The notes under the pieces are model-generated. The model did no database searches, was not told the origin of the DNA, and worked only from the letters and a program-made list of their open reading frames with translations. Shown piece by piece: positions 17,489 through 26,559 of a stretch of DNA of 64,000 nt. The position numbers and the translations under genes are program-made. Source of the stretch: Borrelia puertoricensis (lineage in GTDB: Bacteria > Spirochaetota > Spirochaetia > Borreliales > Borreliaceae); the NCBI RefSeq assembly GCF_023035875.1, contig NZ_CP075379.1:558001-622000 (forward strand), in the 5' to 3' direction. How positions within the stretch are numbered: position 1 is the first letter of the stretch; each line of letters begins with the position of its first letter.

Positions 17489-18343
17489 GTGAAGGTATAT
17501 TATCCAGAAAATTTTAATGCACTTGTTAATTTATTTAGAGAAGAGTCAAACAATTATATAGTTTATAATGAGATTGATTTTCATAAAAATTCTGAAATTT
17601 TCATGAAAAATGAAATTTCTGATAATTTTTTTATAATTAATAACTTTGAAAGATTTAATAAAGTTTTTCTTAAGAGTAATTTTTTGGAAATGGGACCATG
17701 TGTTACTTATGATACAATATTGCAATTTGGAGAGAGAAATATTCCAAGGTTGTTTTATGAATTTATTTCAAGACTAAATGATAGGATATATCTAAATAGT
17801 ATTAATCTTTCTAATGGATTTTATTATAAAAACACAGTATTTGATTTATATCCTTTATTGTTAAGTCTTGATGCTCAGCTTGAATTTAAAAATATTTTAA
17901 CTAAAAGAACTTATACTTATAATGCTTACAGTATTAACAGGGATGATTATATACAAAGTCGCCATATTTTATTTTTAAGTAAATTAAAATTTCCAATCAC
18001 AAATTTATGGAATAAGAGTTTTTGTAGCAGAATATTTGTTGATACTTTTTCATTTGATATTTTAAAAGAGGCAAACATTATTTTTATTTGTGTTCTTTTA
18101 AATATTAAAAGAGATATTATAAGTGATTTTTTGATGAAGATATTTTATAATGACAAGGTTATTACTTTAAGGGATTTTCAAGTTTTACTTCTTAGTAAGT
18201 CTTTACCTTTATCTTTAGTTGAAATTGAAGATTCTCTTAAGATGCTGGATAAAAATATTAGAGATGTTAAAAACTTTAGTTTAGGGGAGAGAAGTTTAAG
18301 ACTTATAAAAAATTTTTATTTTGATATATTATCTAGTTTTTAG
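17489..18343 (+). CDS. Degenerate xanthine dehydrogenase-family FAD subunit homologue
   Basis: 284 residues from GTG with AAGAGG just upstream, five bases after the iron-sulfur gene. YYPENFNALVNLFREESNNY matches the N-terminus of the FAD (CoxM/XdhB) subunit; FFIINNFERFNKVFL and FLEMGPCVTYDTIL match the IxxLxGI and IGAxxTxxxL strands; FDLYPLLLSLDAQLEF matches SADxxPxLxxxxAxLEI. The two FAD pyrophosphate motifs are gone: YNEIDF (26-31) replaces AGGTD, and INLSNGF (105-111) replaces TxGGN. Length fits the family (about 290). I infer that FAD is no longer bound in the usual way. Function unknown. Confidence 0.75.
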   Translation: MKVYYPENFNALVNLFREESNNYIVYNEIDFHKNSEIFMKNEISDNFFIINNFERFNKVFLKSNFLEMGPCVTYDTILQFGERNIPRLFYEFISRLNDRIYLNSINLSNGFYYKNTVFDLYPLLLSLDAQLEFKNILTKRTYTYNAYSINRDDYIQSRHILFLSKLKFPITNLWNKSFCSRIFVDTFSFDILKEANIIFICVLLNIKRDIISDFLMKIFYNDKVITLRDFQVLLLSKSLPLSLVEIEDSLKMLDKNIRDVKNFSLGERSLRLIKNFYFDILSSF

Positions 18344-18418
18344 TCTTGTAAAAGTTGGCATTATTAAGTAATTGCTGATTTTTTGGCATAGTTTTAATAT
18401 AAAAGCAATAGAATTAAT

Positions 18419-18446
18419 TTATCAATTTGTTTTTATGCATTATAAT
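18419..18446 (+). promoter_or_regulatory. Likely promoter of the ptsH-ptsI-crr operon
   Basis: TTATCA (18419-18424) and a perfect TATAAT (18441-18446) are 16 bases apart, giving a start near 18453 and a 51-base leader with AAGGGG nine bases before the ptsH ATG. Confidence 0.45.
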
Positions 18447-18503
18447 ATTTATTTGTTAATAACTTAATCAAAAAATAATTATTCAAATAAGGGGCTTAAG
18501 TTT

Positions 18504-18764
18504 ATGGTAAAAAAAGAAGCTACAATTAACGCTGTTAATGGCTTGCATGTTAGACCGGCATCAACGTTTGTCAAAAAAGCTAAGGAGTATGCTAGTGATA
18601 TAACTATTGAAGCTGATGGAAAATCTGTTAGTGGAAAAAGTTTATTTCGATTACAAACTCTAGAATTATCTTCTGGTAAGAAGCTTGTGGTTTGTGCTGA
18701 TGGTGATGATGAAGAAAAGGCTGTTACTGAACTTGTTGAGCTCATTGAATCTTTTAAAGAATAG
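18504..18764 (+). CDS. ptsH: Phosphocarrier protein HPr
   Basis: 86 residues. The active-site His lies in NAVNGLHVRPASTFVKKA and takes phosphate from enzyme I. The segment around residue 46 (SVSGKSLFRLQTLELSSG) corresponds to the regulatory Ser region of Gram-positive HPr; a Ser is present, but no HPr kinase is visible in this window. First gene of a three-gene cytoplasmic phosphorelay operon with ptsI 15 bases downstream. Strong Shine-Dalgarno AAGGGG. Normal length. Confidence 0.95.
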   Translation: MVKKEATINAVNGLHVRPASTFVKKAKEYASDITIEADGKSVSGKSLFRLQTLELSSGKKLVVCADGDDEEKAVTELVELIESFKE

Positions 18765-18779
18765 GTATGGAAGGTTTAT

Positions 18780-20501
18780 ATGACTTTATCGGGGAAAAGA
18801 ATATCTAAAGGGATAGGTGTAGGAGAGGCTCTTTTTATTAAAAAGGATTTTGATAAATTTATTGATAAATCAAAAATTGCTTCTTTACAAATTGATGATG
18901 AGATAAAAAAATTTAATGATGCTAAATCAAAAGCTATATCTGCACTTAGAGAGCTTACAAAGAAGGCTGTGGATCAATTTGGTGTTGATAAGGAAGGCAT
19001 TTTTGAAGGACAGATATTAGTGATTGAGGATGATGAATTTTCTGATTCTGTTACAAATTTTATTAAGAATGAAAATTATTGTGCTGCTTATGCTGTTTAT
19101 CTGTCTTTTAAAGAATTAATTGCGAGTGTAGAAGAATATACAGATTCTTATTTAAAAGAGAGAGCTTCTGATTTTAAAGATATTAGAAATAGGCTTATTT
19201 CAAATATTTTAGATCAGGTAACTGATCTCTCTGAGGTTAAAAGAGATGTGGTTCTGATTACTGAAGAATTAACGCCTTCTGATACAATGCAGGTTGATTT
19301 AAGTTATGTTAAGGGATTTGTGACTACAGTTGGTGGTGAGACTTCTCATGCTGCTATTTTGGCAAGGACAATGGGACTTCCTGCTCTTGTGATGACACCT
19401 TTGGATATTGCTAAAATTAAAGAAGGTGAACAGTTGATAATTGATGGATTGTCTTCAATAATTATTGGTGATCCTTCATCAAGTGAACTAGATAAATATG
19501 AACATAAGATATTAGAGTATAATGAGTATGAGAGAGAGCTTTTCGCATTAAAAAACCAAGATGCAAAGACAAAAGACGGTATTAAGATATCTCTGAAGGC
19601 TAATATTGGAACTTCTACAGATATTTTTTATGTTAATAAATATGGGCTTGATGGTATAGGGCTTTTTAGGACAGAATTTTTATATATGGAATCTGTAAAG
19701 CCTCCAACAGAGGATGAACAGTTTGAGGCCTATAAGAGAGTTGTAGACACTATTGAAAAAAAAGGTGTTGTTACTATTCGTACTCTTGATATTGGAGGAG
19801 ATAAGGAAATTCCATATTTTAAATTTCCAAAGGAAGATAATCCTTTTCTAGGATATCGTGCTCTTAGGATGTATATGGACTATGAGGATTTAATACAAAG
19901 TCAATTTAATGCGATTTTTAGGGCTAGTCATTATGGCAAAATAAGAATCATGGTTCCTATGCTTACTAGATATGAGGAACTTGATATAGTTAATTATTTT
20001 GTAAATAAAGCTAAAACAAATTTAAAGTCTAGGAATTTACCTTTTGATGAAAATTTGGAAGTCGGGTGTATGATAGAAGTTCCTTCAGCTGCTTTAATGG
20101 CATCTGACTTTGCTGACAGATTGGATTTCTTTAGTATTGGTACTAATGATTTAACCCAATATACTTTGGCTGTGGATAGGGGTAATCAAAAAATATCAAA
20201 TTTATACGATAAATATAATCCTGCTGTATTAAGGCTGATTAAAAATGTTCTTGATGCTGGTAATAATTTTAACATTGATGTTTCTGTTTGTGGTGAGCTT
20301 GGGGGAGATGAGGCTGGAGCTTTAATTCTTATTGGGCTTGGATTTAGATCTTTAAGTATGGTTCCTAGTGCTTCACTTAGAATTAAGTATTTGCTAAGCA
20401 AATATACAATGTCTGACTTAAGTGAATTGGCAAGTAAAGTTTTAAATAGTAAGTCAGAATCAGAGACTTTAAAATTTTTAGATAAATATATAGGAGATTA
20501 G
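18780..20501 (+). CDS. ptsI: PTS enzyme I (phosphoenolpyruvate-protein phosphotransferase)
   Basis: 573 residues. Autophosphorylates from PEP and passes phosphate to HPr. The catalytic His is in VGGETSHAAILARTMGLPAL; the PEP/Mg site shows in LFRTEFLYM, RTLDIGGDKEIPYF, and the C-terminal SIGTNDLTQYTLAVDR and CGELGGDEAGA (catalytic Cys-Gly-Glu). All domains complete and length typical. Between ptsH and crr, with 3 bases to crr, so the phosphorelay is co-translated. Confidence 0.96.
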   Translation: MTLSGKRISKGIGVGEALFIKKDFDKFIDKSKIASLQIDDEIKKFNDAKSKAISALRELTKKAVDQFGVDKEGIFEGQILVIEDDEFSDSVTNFIKNENYCAAYAVYLSFKELIASVEEYTDSYLKERASDFKDIRNRLISNILDQVTDLSEVKRDVVLITEELTPSDTMQVDLSYVKGFVTTVGGETSHAAILARTMGLPALVMTPLDIAKIKEGEQLIIDGLSSIIIGDPSSSELDKYEHKILEYNEYERELFALKNQDAKTKDGIKISLKANIGTSTDIFYVNKYGLDGIGLFRTEFLYMESVKPPTEDEQFEAYKRVVDTIEKKGVVTIRTLDIGGDKEIPYFKFPKEDNPFLGYRALRMYMDYEDLIQSQFNAIFRASHYGKIRIMVPMLTRYEELDIVNYFVNKAKTNLKSRNLPFDENLEVGCMIEVPSAALMASDFADRLDFFSIGTNDLTQYTLAVDRGNQKISNLYDKYNPAVLRLIKNVLDAGNNFNIDVSVCGELGGDEAGALILIGLGFRSLSMVPSASLRIKYLLSKYTMSDLSELASKVLNSKSESETLKFLDKYIGD

Positions 20502-20504
20502 TAT

Positions 20505-21074
20505 ATGGGTTTTTTGGGTTTTTTTAAAAAGTCTGCTACTTTGGATTTAATAGCGCCTGTTAGTGGAAGAGTTGTTTCAATTGATAAAGTTCCAGATGAA
20601 GCTTTTGCTGAGAAGATAGTTGGCGATGGAATTGCAATTATGCCAACTGGAAGTGAATTAGTTGCGCCTTGTGATGGAAATATTGGTAAAATTTTTAAAA
20701 CCAATCATGCTTTTAGCCTTGAAACTAAAGAGGGTATTGAAATTTTTGTGCATTTTGGTATTAATACTCTTAATTTGAATGGTAAAGGTTTTACAAGAGT
20801 TGCCGAGGAGGGTATGAGCGTCAAACAAGGTGATGTTATTATTAGACTGGACCTTGAGTATTTAAAGGCTCATGCAGAGTCAGTAGTTACACCTGTTGTT
20901 ATTGCAAATTCTGATGAAGTTTCAAGCATTGAGTATGTGTTTGGGAAGCTTGATGATGGCTCTGAATATATTGTACCTTCTTCTACTACTTTAACTGAAG
21001 ACATTAAAATTAAGATAGCTCAGACTAAACCTGTTGAGGCAGGCAAAGATTTGGTTCTTAGAGTTAAAAAGTAA
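20505..21074 (+). CDS. crr: PTS glucose-type IIA component
   Basis: 189 residues. IIA-Glc motifs: LIAPVSGRVVSIDKVPDEAF, AIMPTGSELVAPCDG and the phospho-accepting His in IEIFVHFGINTLNLNGKGF. Soluble single domain with no membrane part; it passes phosphate from HPr to a membrane IIBC protein coded elsewhere. Last gene of the operon, followed by a strong two-way terminator. Slightly longer than E. coli IIA-Glc (169). Confidence 0.94.
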   Translation: MGFLGFFKKSATLDLIAPVSGRVVSIDKVPDEAFAEKIVGDGIAIMPTGSELVAPCDGNIGKIFKTNHAFSLETKEGIEIFVHFGINTLNLNGKGFTRVAEEGMSVKQGDVIIRLDLEYLKAHAESVVTPVVIANSDEVSSIEYVFGKLDDGSEYIVPSSTTLTEDIKIKIAQTKPVEAGKDLVLRVKK

Positions 21075-21107
21075 GTTCGCAAGCATAAGTTTGCGAACTT
21101 ACTTTTA
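21070..21107. terminator. Bidirectional intrinsic terminator between crr and htpG
   Basis: A perfect 13-base-pair stem (AGTAAGTTCGCAA at 21070 and its complement at 21091-21103) with an 8-base loop, A-rich on one side and T-rich on the other. It overlaps the crr stop and ends next to the htpG stop, so it can serve both convergent genes. The clearest intrinsic terminator I found in the window. Confidence 0.9.
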
Positions 21108-22955
21108 TTATATGTTTTGCTCTAACATTTCATTTATTATGTTTATAAATTGACGTGGATTTTTGCTTTGTAGACCTGAAGTTATCATTGCTTCTTCAAA
21201 AAGAATAATGCTTATTTTTTCCAAGTTTGCATCATCTAGATTTTTTAAATTTTGAATGATTTTATTGTTTGGATTGAGTTCAAGAATAGGTTTTATTTCT
21301 TTAACCTCTTGTCCCATTGATATCATAATTTTTTGCATTTGATATGTGGGGTCAGCACTATCAATTATTATTGCTGATGGTTCTTGTGTTAACGTTGCAG
21401 ATAGTGACACATCTTTGACATTATTTTCAAGTATTTTTTTTACTTTAAGTAGGATGTCTTTGAATTTTTCTTCCATTTGTTTGAAATTTTCATCTTTTAG
21501 TTCGTCACTTGTTTCGTTTTTATTGATTGCTTTTAACTTTATACCATCATATTCTGTGATGAAATTTAAAATTGCCTCATCAAGTTCATCATCCATAATG
21601 AGAGTTTCGTATCCTCTTTCTTTGTACGCATTTACAATTGGATTGATTTTGAGTATATTTTCTCTTCCTCCAGTTATATAGTATATGCTTTTTTGTTCTT
21701 CAGGCATTCTCTCTTTGTATTCTCTTAAAGATACAAGTCCATCTACGTGAGAAGATTTAAATCTAATTAGGGATATAAGTTTGCTTCTGTTATCAAAGTC
21801 AGAATAAACCCCTTCTTTTAAACATCTTCCAAATTCTTTGGAAAATTCATTGAATTTAGAATTATCTGCCTCACTTAGCTTTTCAAGTTCACTAAGTATT
21901 TTTTTTACAGAAGATGTCTTTATTTTGGCCAATATTTTGTTTTGCTGTAAAATTTCTCTACTTACGTTTAAGGGCAAGTCTTGACAATCTATTATTCCCT
22001 TTATGAATCTTAAGTAATTTGGAAGTAAACTGTCTGCAGAATCTGTGATAAAAATTCTGTTTATGAATAATTTTACCCCAGGTTTAGTATTTGGGTAGTA
22101 CAGATCATAGGGAGCTTTGCTTGGAACATAAAAGAGATTTGTATATTCAATATTTCCTTCTGCTTTTGTATGAATATGAATTAATGGATTTTCATAGTCA
22201 AAGGTTAGATTTTTATAAAATTCATTGTATTCTTCATCAGTTATTTCATTTTTATTTTTTATCCAAATTGCTGTTGTATCATTTAATTTATCTTCCTTCT
22301 CTTCAAATCCTTCTTGTTTGCCATCCTTCATCAAGGGTTCTTTGTACTTGATGAAGATAGGATAACTTATGTGATTTGAATATTTTTTTATAATCTCTTG
22401 TATTTTCCATTTGTTGGTATATTCAATCCCTTCTTCGTTAAGATAAAGGGTTATTTCAGTTCCATATTCATCTTTTTCTGTTTTATTTATTTCATATCCT
22501 GTTTTTCCATCACTAGACCAGAGATAGGCAGTGTCTTCCAGTGCTTTTTTTGTTACAAGTTCAACTTTGTCAGCGACAATAAAAGCACTATAAAATCCAA
22601 CTCCAAACTGTCCAATTAAGCTTGCAGCATTTTTTTCATCTTTTTTTAGGTTATTTATAAATTCTTTAGTTCCTGATTTTGCAATTGTACCAAGATGATT
22701 AATCAGGTCTTCTCTGTTCATTCCAATACCATTGTCTTTTATTTTAATGAGTTTTTCGTCAAAGCTTATTTCTATTTTTGGATCTAGTTTGATATCCTTG
22801 AATTTTTCGTTTGTTAAGTTTAAAAATTTAAGCTTATCAATGGCATCAGAGGCATTTGATATTAATTCTCGTAAAAATATTTCTTTATGAGAATAAAGAG
22901 AATGTATGATTAAATAAAGTAAATCATTAACCTCTGTATCAAATTGTTTTTTCAT
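21108..22955 (-). CDS. htpG: Chaperone HtpG (Hsp90 family)
   Basis: 615 residues. GHKL ATPase domain first: EIFLRELISNASDAIDKLKF, IKDNGIGMNREDLINHLGTI, and IGQFGVGFYSAFIVADKV. The middle domain has LPLNVSREILQQNK with the catalytic Arg; the C-terminal dimerisation domain runs to the end without the eukaryotic MEEVD tail. ATP-dependent cytosolic chaperone. Convergent with the PTS operon, divergent from gnd. GGAGA-type ribosome site before the ATG. Confidence 0.96.
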   Translation of the reverse strand: MKKQFDTEVNDLLYLIIHSLYSHKEIFLRELISNASDAIDKLKFLNLTNEKFKDIKLDPKIEISFDEKLIKIKDNGIGMNREDLINHLGTIAKSGTKEFINNLKKDEKNAASLIGQFGVGFYSAFIVADKVELVTKKALEDTAYLWSSDGKTGYEINKTEKDEYGTEITLYLNEEGIEYTNKWKIQEIIKKYSNHISYPIFIKYKEPLMKDGKQEGFEEKEDKLNDTTAIWIKNKNEITDEEYNEFYKNLTFDYENPLIHIHTKAEGNIEYTNLFYVPSKAPYDLYYPNTKPGVKLFINRIFITDSADSLLPNYLRFIKGIIDCQDLPLNVSREILQQNKILAKIKTSSVKKILSELEKLSEADNSKFNEFSKEFGRCLKEGVYSDFDNRSKLISLIRFKSSHVDGLVSLREYKERMPEEQKSIYYITGGRENILKINPIVNAYKERGYETLIMDDELDEAILNFITEYDGIKLKAINKNETSDELKDENFKQMEEKFKDILLKVKKILENNVKDVSLSATLTQEPSAIIIDSADPTYQMQKIMISMGQEVKEIKPILELNPNNKIIQNLKNLDDANLEKISIILFEEAMITSGLQSKNPRQFINIINEMLEQNI

Positions 22956-23074
22956 ATAATTCTCCTATCTTGCATTTGTTTTAATCTTTACTTTTTTTAT
23001 AATATAACATAATCTAAAAATAATGAATAAAGTAAATTTGTCTGTAATAAAAAATTAGGGTAGAGGATAGTGCA

Positions 23075-24469
23075 ATGGATATTGGTGTTTATGGGCTAGG
23101 AGTTATGGGGAGTAATTTGGCGTTAAATATTGCTGATAGCGGTTTTAATGTTTCTGTTTATAATAGAGATAATGATAGGACAGAAGTTTTCCTTGTAAAC
23201 AATGTTCATAAAAAGATTAATGGATTTAAAAATATTGAGGATTTTATTGGAAGCTTAAAAAAACCTAGAAAGATCATTTTAATGATATCAAATTCAGCTG
23301 TTGATGAAGTCATTGAACAAATTTTACCTTTAGTTGAAAAATTCGATATTATTATTGATGGTGGAAATTCTCATTATAAAGATACAATAAAAAGAGAGAA
23401 AAGATTATCTTCTAAGGATATTTATTTTGTTGGACTTGGAATTTCAGGTGGTGAAAAAGGTGCAAGATTTGGACCTTCGTTGATGTATGGTGGGAACAAA
23501 AAAGCTTATGGATTAATTGAGCCTATTTTAAATAAAGTAGCTGCTAAAACAAGTATGGGAGATATTTGTTCTGCTTATGTTGGTGAGAGTGGAGCTGGAC
23601 ATTATGTAAAGATGGTTCACAATGGAATTGAATATGCAGATATGCAACTCATTGGTGAAGCATATTTTTTTATGAAGAGAGCTTTTAATTTAGATAATTT
23701 AAAAATTTCCGAAGTATTTGACAAGTGGGGAGAAGGTGATCTCTCTAGTTATTTAATAGAAATAACATCTAAAATTTTAAAATATAAGGAAAATAATGAA
23801 TATTTACTTGATAAAATTTTAGATGTTGCAAATCAAAAAGGTACTGGGAAGTGGGTATCAATTGAAGCTTTGCAATTAAATGTGCCAGTGAATTTAATTT
23901 TTGAGTCTGTGTTTGCTAGGTTTTTGTCGGGATTAAAACATGAACGAGTAATTGCTAGTGATATTCTTAAAATGGACGTGGATTCTGTTGCATTTGATTT
24001 GAGTGATTGGATTTTAGACCTCTATTATGCTCTTTTAGTGTCCAAAATACTAGCTTATGCTCAGGGCTTTATGATGCTTAAGAGTGCATCTGTTAATTAT
24101 TCTTGGGACTTGAACTTGGGAAAAATTTCTTTGATTTGGAGAGAGGGTTGTATAATTAAAAGTGTTTTCTTGGATAAGATTAAATTGGCTTATGATAAGA
24201 ATCCACATCTTATTAATTTAGTTTTTGATGATTATTTTTTAGATATAATAAAAAATCATCATAAGTCTTTAAGGCGAATAGTCTCAAAAGCCAGTGAAAT
24301 TGGGATACCTTTGCCAGCATTTTATGCAAGTCTGTCTTTTTTAGATTCTTATTCTACTAATTATTTACCAGCCAATTTAATTCAGGCTCAAAGAGATTTC
24401 TTTGGTGCACATAATTTTGAAAGAATTGATTCAAATAGAGGTGAATTTTTCCATAGTACTTGGGAATGA
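23075..24469 (+). CDS. gnd: 6-phosphogluconate dehydrogenase
   Basis: 464 residues. NADP-binding Rossmann motif GVYGLGVMGSNLALNIADSG; IIDGGNSHYKDT and LGISGGEKGARFGPSLMYGG; catalytic Lys and Asn in HYVKMVHNGIEYADMQLI; C-terminal RRDFFGAHNFERID-like tail (here QRDFFGAHNFERID). Oxidatively decarboxylates 6-phosphogluconate to ribulose 5-phosphate, supplying NADPH and pentose for PRPP synthesis (prs in this window). GAGGA precedes the ATG. Normal length. Confidence 0.96.
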   Translation: MDIGVYGLGVMGSNLALNIADSGFNVSVYNRDNDRTEVFLVNNVHKKINGFKNIEDFIGSLKKPRKIILMISNSAVDEVIEQILPLVEKFDIIIDGGNSHYKDTIKREKRLSSKDIYFVGLGISGGEKGARFGPSLMYGGNKKAYGLIEPILNKVAAKTSMGDICSAYVGESGAGHYVKMVHNGIEYADMQLIGEAYFFMKRAFNLDNLKISEVFDKWGEGDLSSYLIEITSKILKYKENNEYLLDKILDVANQKGTGKWVSIEALQLNVPVNLIFESVFARFLSGLKHERVIASDILKMDVDSVAFDLSDWILDLYYALLVSKILAYAQGFMMLKSASVNYSWDLNLGKISLIWREGCIIKSVFLDKIKLAYDKNPHLINLVFDDYFLDIIKNHHKSLRRIVSKASEIGIPLPAFYASLSFLDSYSTNYLPANLIQAQRDFFGAHNFERIDSNRGEFFHSTWE

Positions 24470-24483
24470 TTTGAGATTGGTGT

Positions 24484-25023
24484 TTAAATATAGTATTTAA
24501 TGAATATTCCACCCATTATATTTGTTTTCAGTCCTGCATAGAGGTGGTGATATGCAATGGATTTTGCGTTTGATACAAATTCTATTGAAGGTGCTATTTT
24601 AAGACCTAATTCTATTTGTTCTGTTAAATCATAAAAAATAGCTATTGGAATTCTAAATCCAAATCCTATTTCCATGTTTATGAAATTTGATTTGTTAGAT
24701 GATATGTGTATATTTCCCCCAATGCCTGTTCCAATAGATAATTTTTCTATTAATGGTATTGTTAATATTAGATCTAAGGTTGAGAGTACAAATACGTTAA
24801 AATCATATTTTTTTGATTTGAGTTTGCCTTCTGAGAGATTAATACCATTAGTTCCCCCATAACCTATTTCAAGATCTATAAATGGGAATGACATAATATA
24901 ATTAAATATCGGGTTTCCAATGCTTCCTCCAAATCCTATTTTTCTATCTGAATATGAGCTTTTTCCAGATGCACTGACCCATATGTTTATTGTTAGTATT
25001 GCTATTAGCACTAATTTCTGCAT
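24484..25023 (-). CDS. Exported Borrelia-type hypothetical protein (barrel-like)
   Basis: 179 residues. Signal peptide at 1-20 (MQKLVLIAILTINIWVSASG). The mature part is glycine-rich with alternating hydrophobic strands (KIGFGGSIGNPIFNYIMSFP, LSIGTGIGGNIH, MEIGFGFRIPIAIFYDL) and ends HHLYAGLKTNIMGGIFIKYYI, with an aromatic penultimate region as in small barrels. The two genes downstream on this strand have the same size and layout. The family resembles small Borrelia proteins often labelled DUF3996, from memory. Function unknown. Confidence 0.8.
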   Translation of the reverse strand: MQKLVLIAILTINIWVSASGKSSYSDRKIGFGGSIGNPIFNYIMSFPFIDLEIGYGGTNGINLSEGKLKSKKYDFNVFVLSTLDLILTIPLIEKLSIGTGIGGNIHISSNKSNFINMEIGFGFRIPIAIFYDLTEQIELGLKIAPSIEFVSNAKSIAYHHLYAGLKTNIMGGIFIKYYI

Positions 25024-25152
25024 TAAATCTCCAATAATTAATGTTTCTATATCATTATATTTTATTTTTAATGATTAATAATATTTTATAGGATGAATTT
25101 TGTTGATTTAATTTTTATTTAAAATTTGAAATGTTTATAATTCTGTTTATTT

Positions 25153-25668
25153 TTATGCAAACCAAAGTCTCATACCAAGCCCAGCAAATGCTTCCCATTT
25201 TTGTTTTGGATTGCCACCACCAATACCCCAAATATTGATACCCGGTCCTGTTTTTAAGAATATGTCAAAAATTTTTTTGATAATTGGTAAATTTAGGGTG
25301 ATCGATATTCTAATTCCTATGTTTGTCGAATTATACGTTTTGCGGGTATTTTGCCATTCAGGTATCCACCATAATCCATAAATTCCGATTCCTAGTGAAG
25401 CATCTATCGCGTTAGATTGTTCTGACGAATCTGATGAGAGTGCAGTGAACTCTAGGGAAGCAAATAATGTATTGAAATTGTTGAATAAATTTTTTAATCC
25501 GTTATAAATTCCAATTTCTATTGTGATGTTTTTACCTAAAACCAGTTGAAACGCGTTTGATAATGGACCTAGTATTCCAATTCCGAAATAACCTTTATTT
25601 GTGTGAGACTCTTTTGCTGAAACATTAAAGTAGTTTATTAGTAGTAAGATTAAGATTGTTTTTTTCAT
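25153..25668 (-). CDS. Exported Borrelia-type hypothetical protein, paralogue of 26044-26559
   Basis: 171 residues from ATG at 25668, chosen because AGAGGA lies about 11 bases upstream and a signal peptide starts there (MKKTILILLLINYFNVSAKE); the frame is open 16 codons further. GYFGIGILGPLSNAFQL, ITIEIGIYNGLKNLFNNF and the C-terminus WEAFAGLGMRLWFA recur in the neighbour, which has exactly the same length. The 3' ends are nearly identical at DNA level over about 35 bases or more. A small barrel is likely. Function unknown. Confidence 0.8.
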   Translation of the reverse strand: MKKTILILLLINYFNVSAKESHTNKGYFGIGILGPLSNAFQLVLGKNITIEIGIYNGLKNLFNNFNTLFASLEFTALSSDSSEQSNAIDASLGIGIYGLWWIPEWQNTRKTYNSTNIGIRISITLNLPIIKKIFDIFLKTGPGINIWGIGGGNPKQKWEAFAGLGMRLWFA

Positions 25669-26043
25669 GTACTGATAAATCCTCTTATTTTTAAGTATAT
25701 ACCCGATTGTTTTCAAAGAGAAGTAGTATTATGAATTGTCATATTTAAAAATTTTGGTAGGTTGAATATTTATGCTTTGTGAGTGTTTTTTTAAATATTG
25801 TTATAGAGATCAATAATCTTCATAATTTCAGTTTAGTTTTAAGTTGTGCAATGAAATTTGTTGATGATGATTTTTAATATACATATTATTTGAATCGTTT
25901 ATGACTTTGGGATAATAGCAGTTTTTTGGGAGTGGGGTCATTTGATGTTTTTAAGCATATGTTGAAATTTTATTTTGATATTTTTACTTAATTTGTCAAA
26001 GGAAATACTTAAGTACTTCTCTTGATGTGATAATCAGTTATTT
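25669..26043. other. Intergenic, no gene seen
   Basis: 375 bases, AT-rich, between two paralogous minus-strand genes. No open frame of note, no tRNA or strong hairpin. It must hold the promoter of the 25153-25668 gene on the minus strand, but I could not pick a convincing box pair. Confidence 0.6.
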
Positions 26044-26559
26044 TTATGCAAACCAAAGTCTCATACCAAGTCCGGCAAATATTTCCCATCTAAATCCAAC
26101 TCCTCTACTCCAAATATTTAATCCAAGACCAGGTGCTACTTTTAAGAATATATCAAATTTTTTTCTGGCTATTGCAAGATTTATGATCAGTGGTAATCTT
26201 GTTCCTAAGCTCATTGGTCCACTATTTATTTTATTGTTGCTCCATCTTGATAACCATATTGTTCCATACCCGCCGCCTCCAACAGCAAAGTCTAGCATGT
26301 TGTCTGCTTCTTCAAGAGTATGTGTGTAAAAGATGTAGTCTATTGCAAGGAATAAAGTTTGCCAGTCCTTAAAAAAGTTGTTTGTTCCACTGTAGGAACC
26401 TAAGTCTATGTCAAAATTTCCAATATTGAATTCTAATGCAATTGGAAATGGCAGTAAAATTCCCATACCAAATTTGTTTCTTGCTTTTGATGTTGAATTT
26501 GCAAAAGCGGATATTGATACTAACATAAGCATTAAAGCAAGCATGCTCTTTTTTTTCAT
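26044..26559 (-). CDS. Exported Borrelia-type hypothetical protein
   Basis: 171 residues. Signal peptide at 1-21 (MKKKSMLALMLMLVSISAFA). Mature part: NKFGMGILLPFPIALEFNIG, DIDLGSYSGTNNFFKDW, LGTRLPLIINLAIARKKFD, then FLKVAPGLGLNIW and RWEIFAGLGMRLWFA at the end. AAAGGA precedes the ATG. The counterpart at 25153 shares the same block order (GxGI, D/EIG.Y.G..N.F, FLK..PG..IW, GLGMRLWFA). Likely outer-membrane or periplasmic; function unknown. Confidence 0.82.
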   Translation of the reverse strand: MKKKSMLALMLMLVSISAFANSTSKARNKFGMGILLPFPIALEFNIGNFDIDLGSYSGTNNFFKDWQTLFLAIDYIFYTHTLEEADNMLDFAVGGGGYGTIWLSRWSNNKINSGPMSLGTRLPLIINLAIARKKFDIFLKVAPGLGLNIWSRGVGFRWEIFAGLGMRLWFA

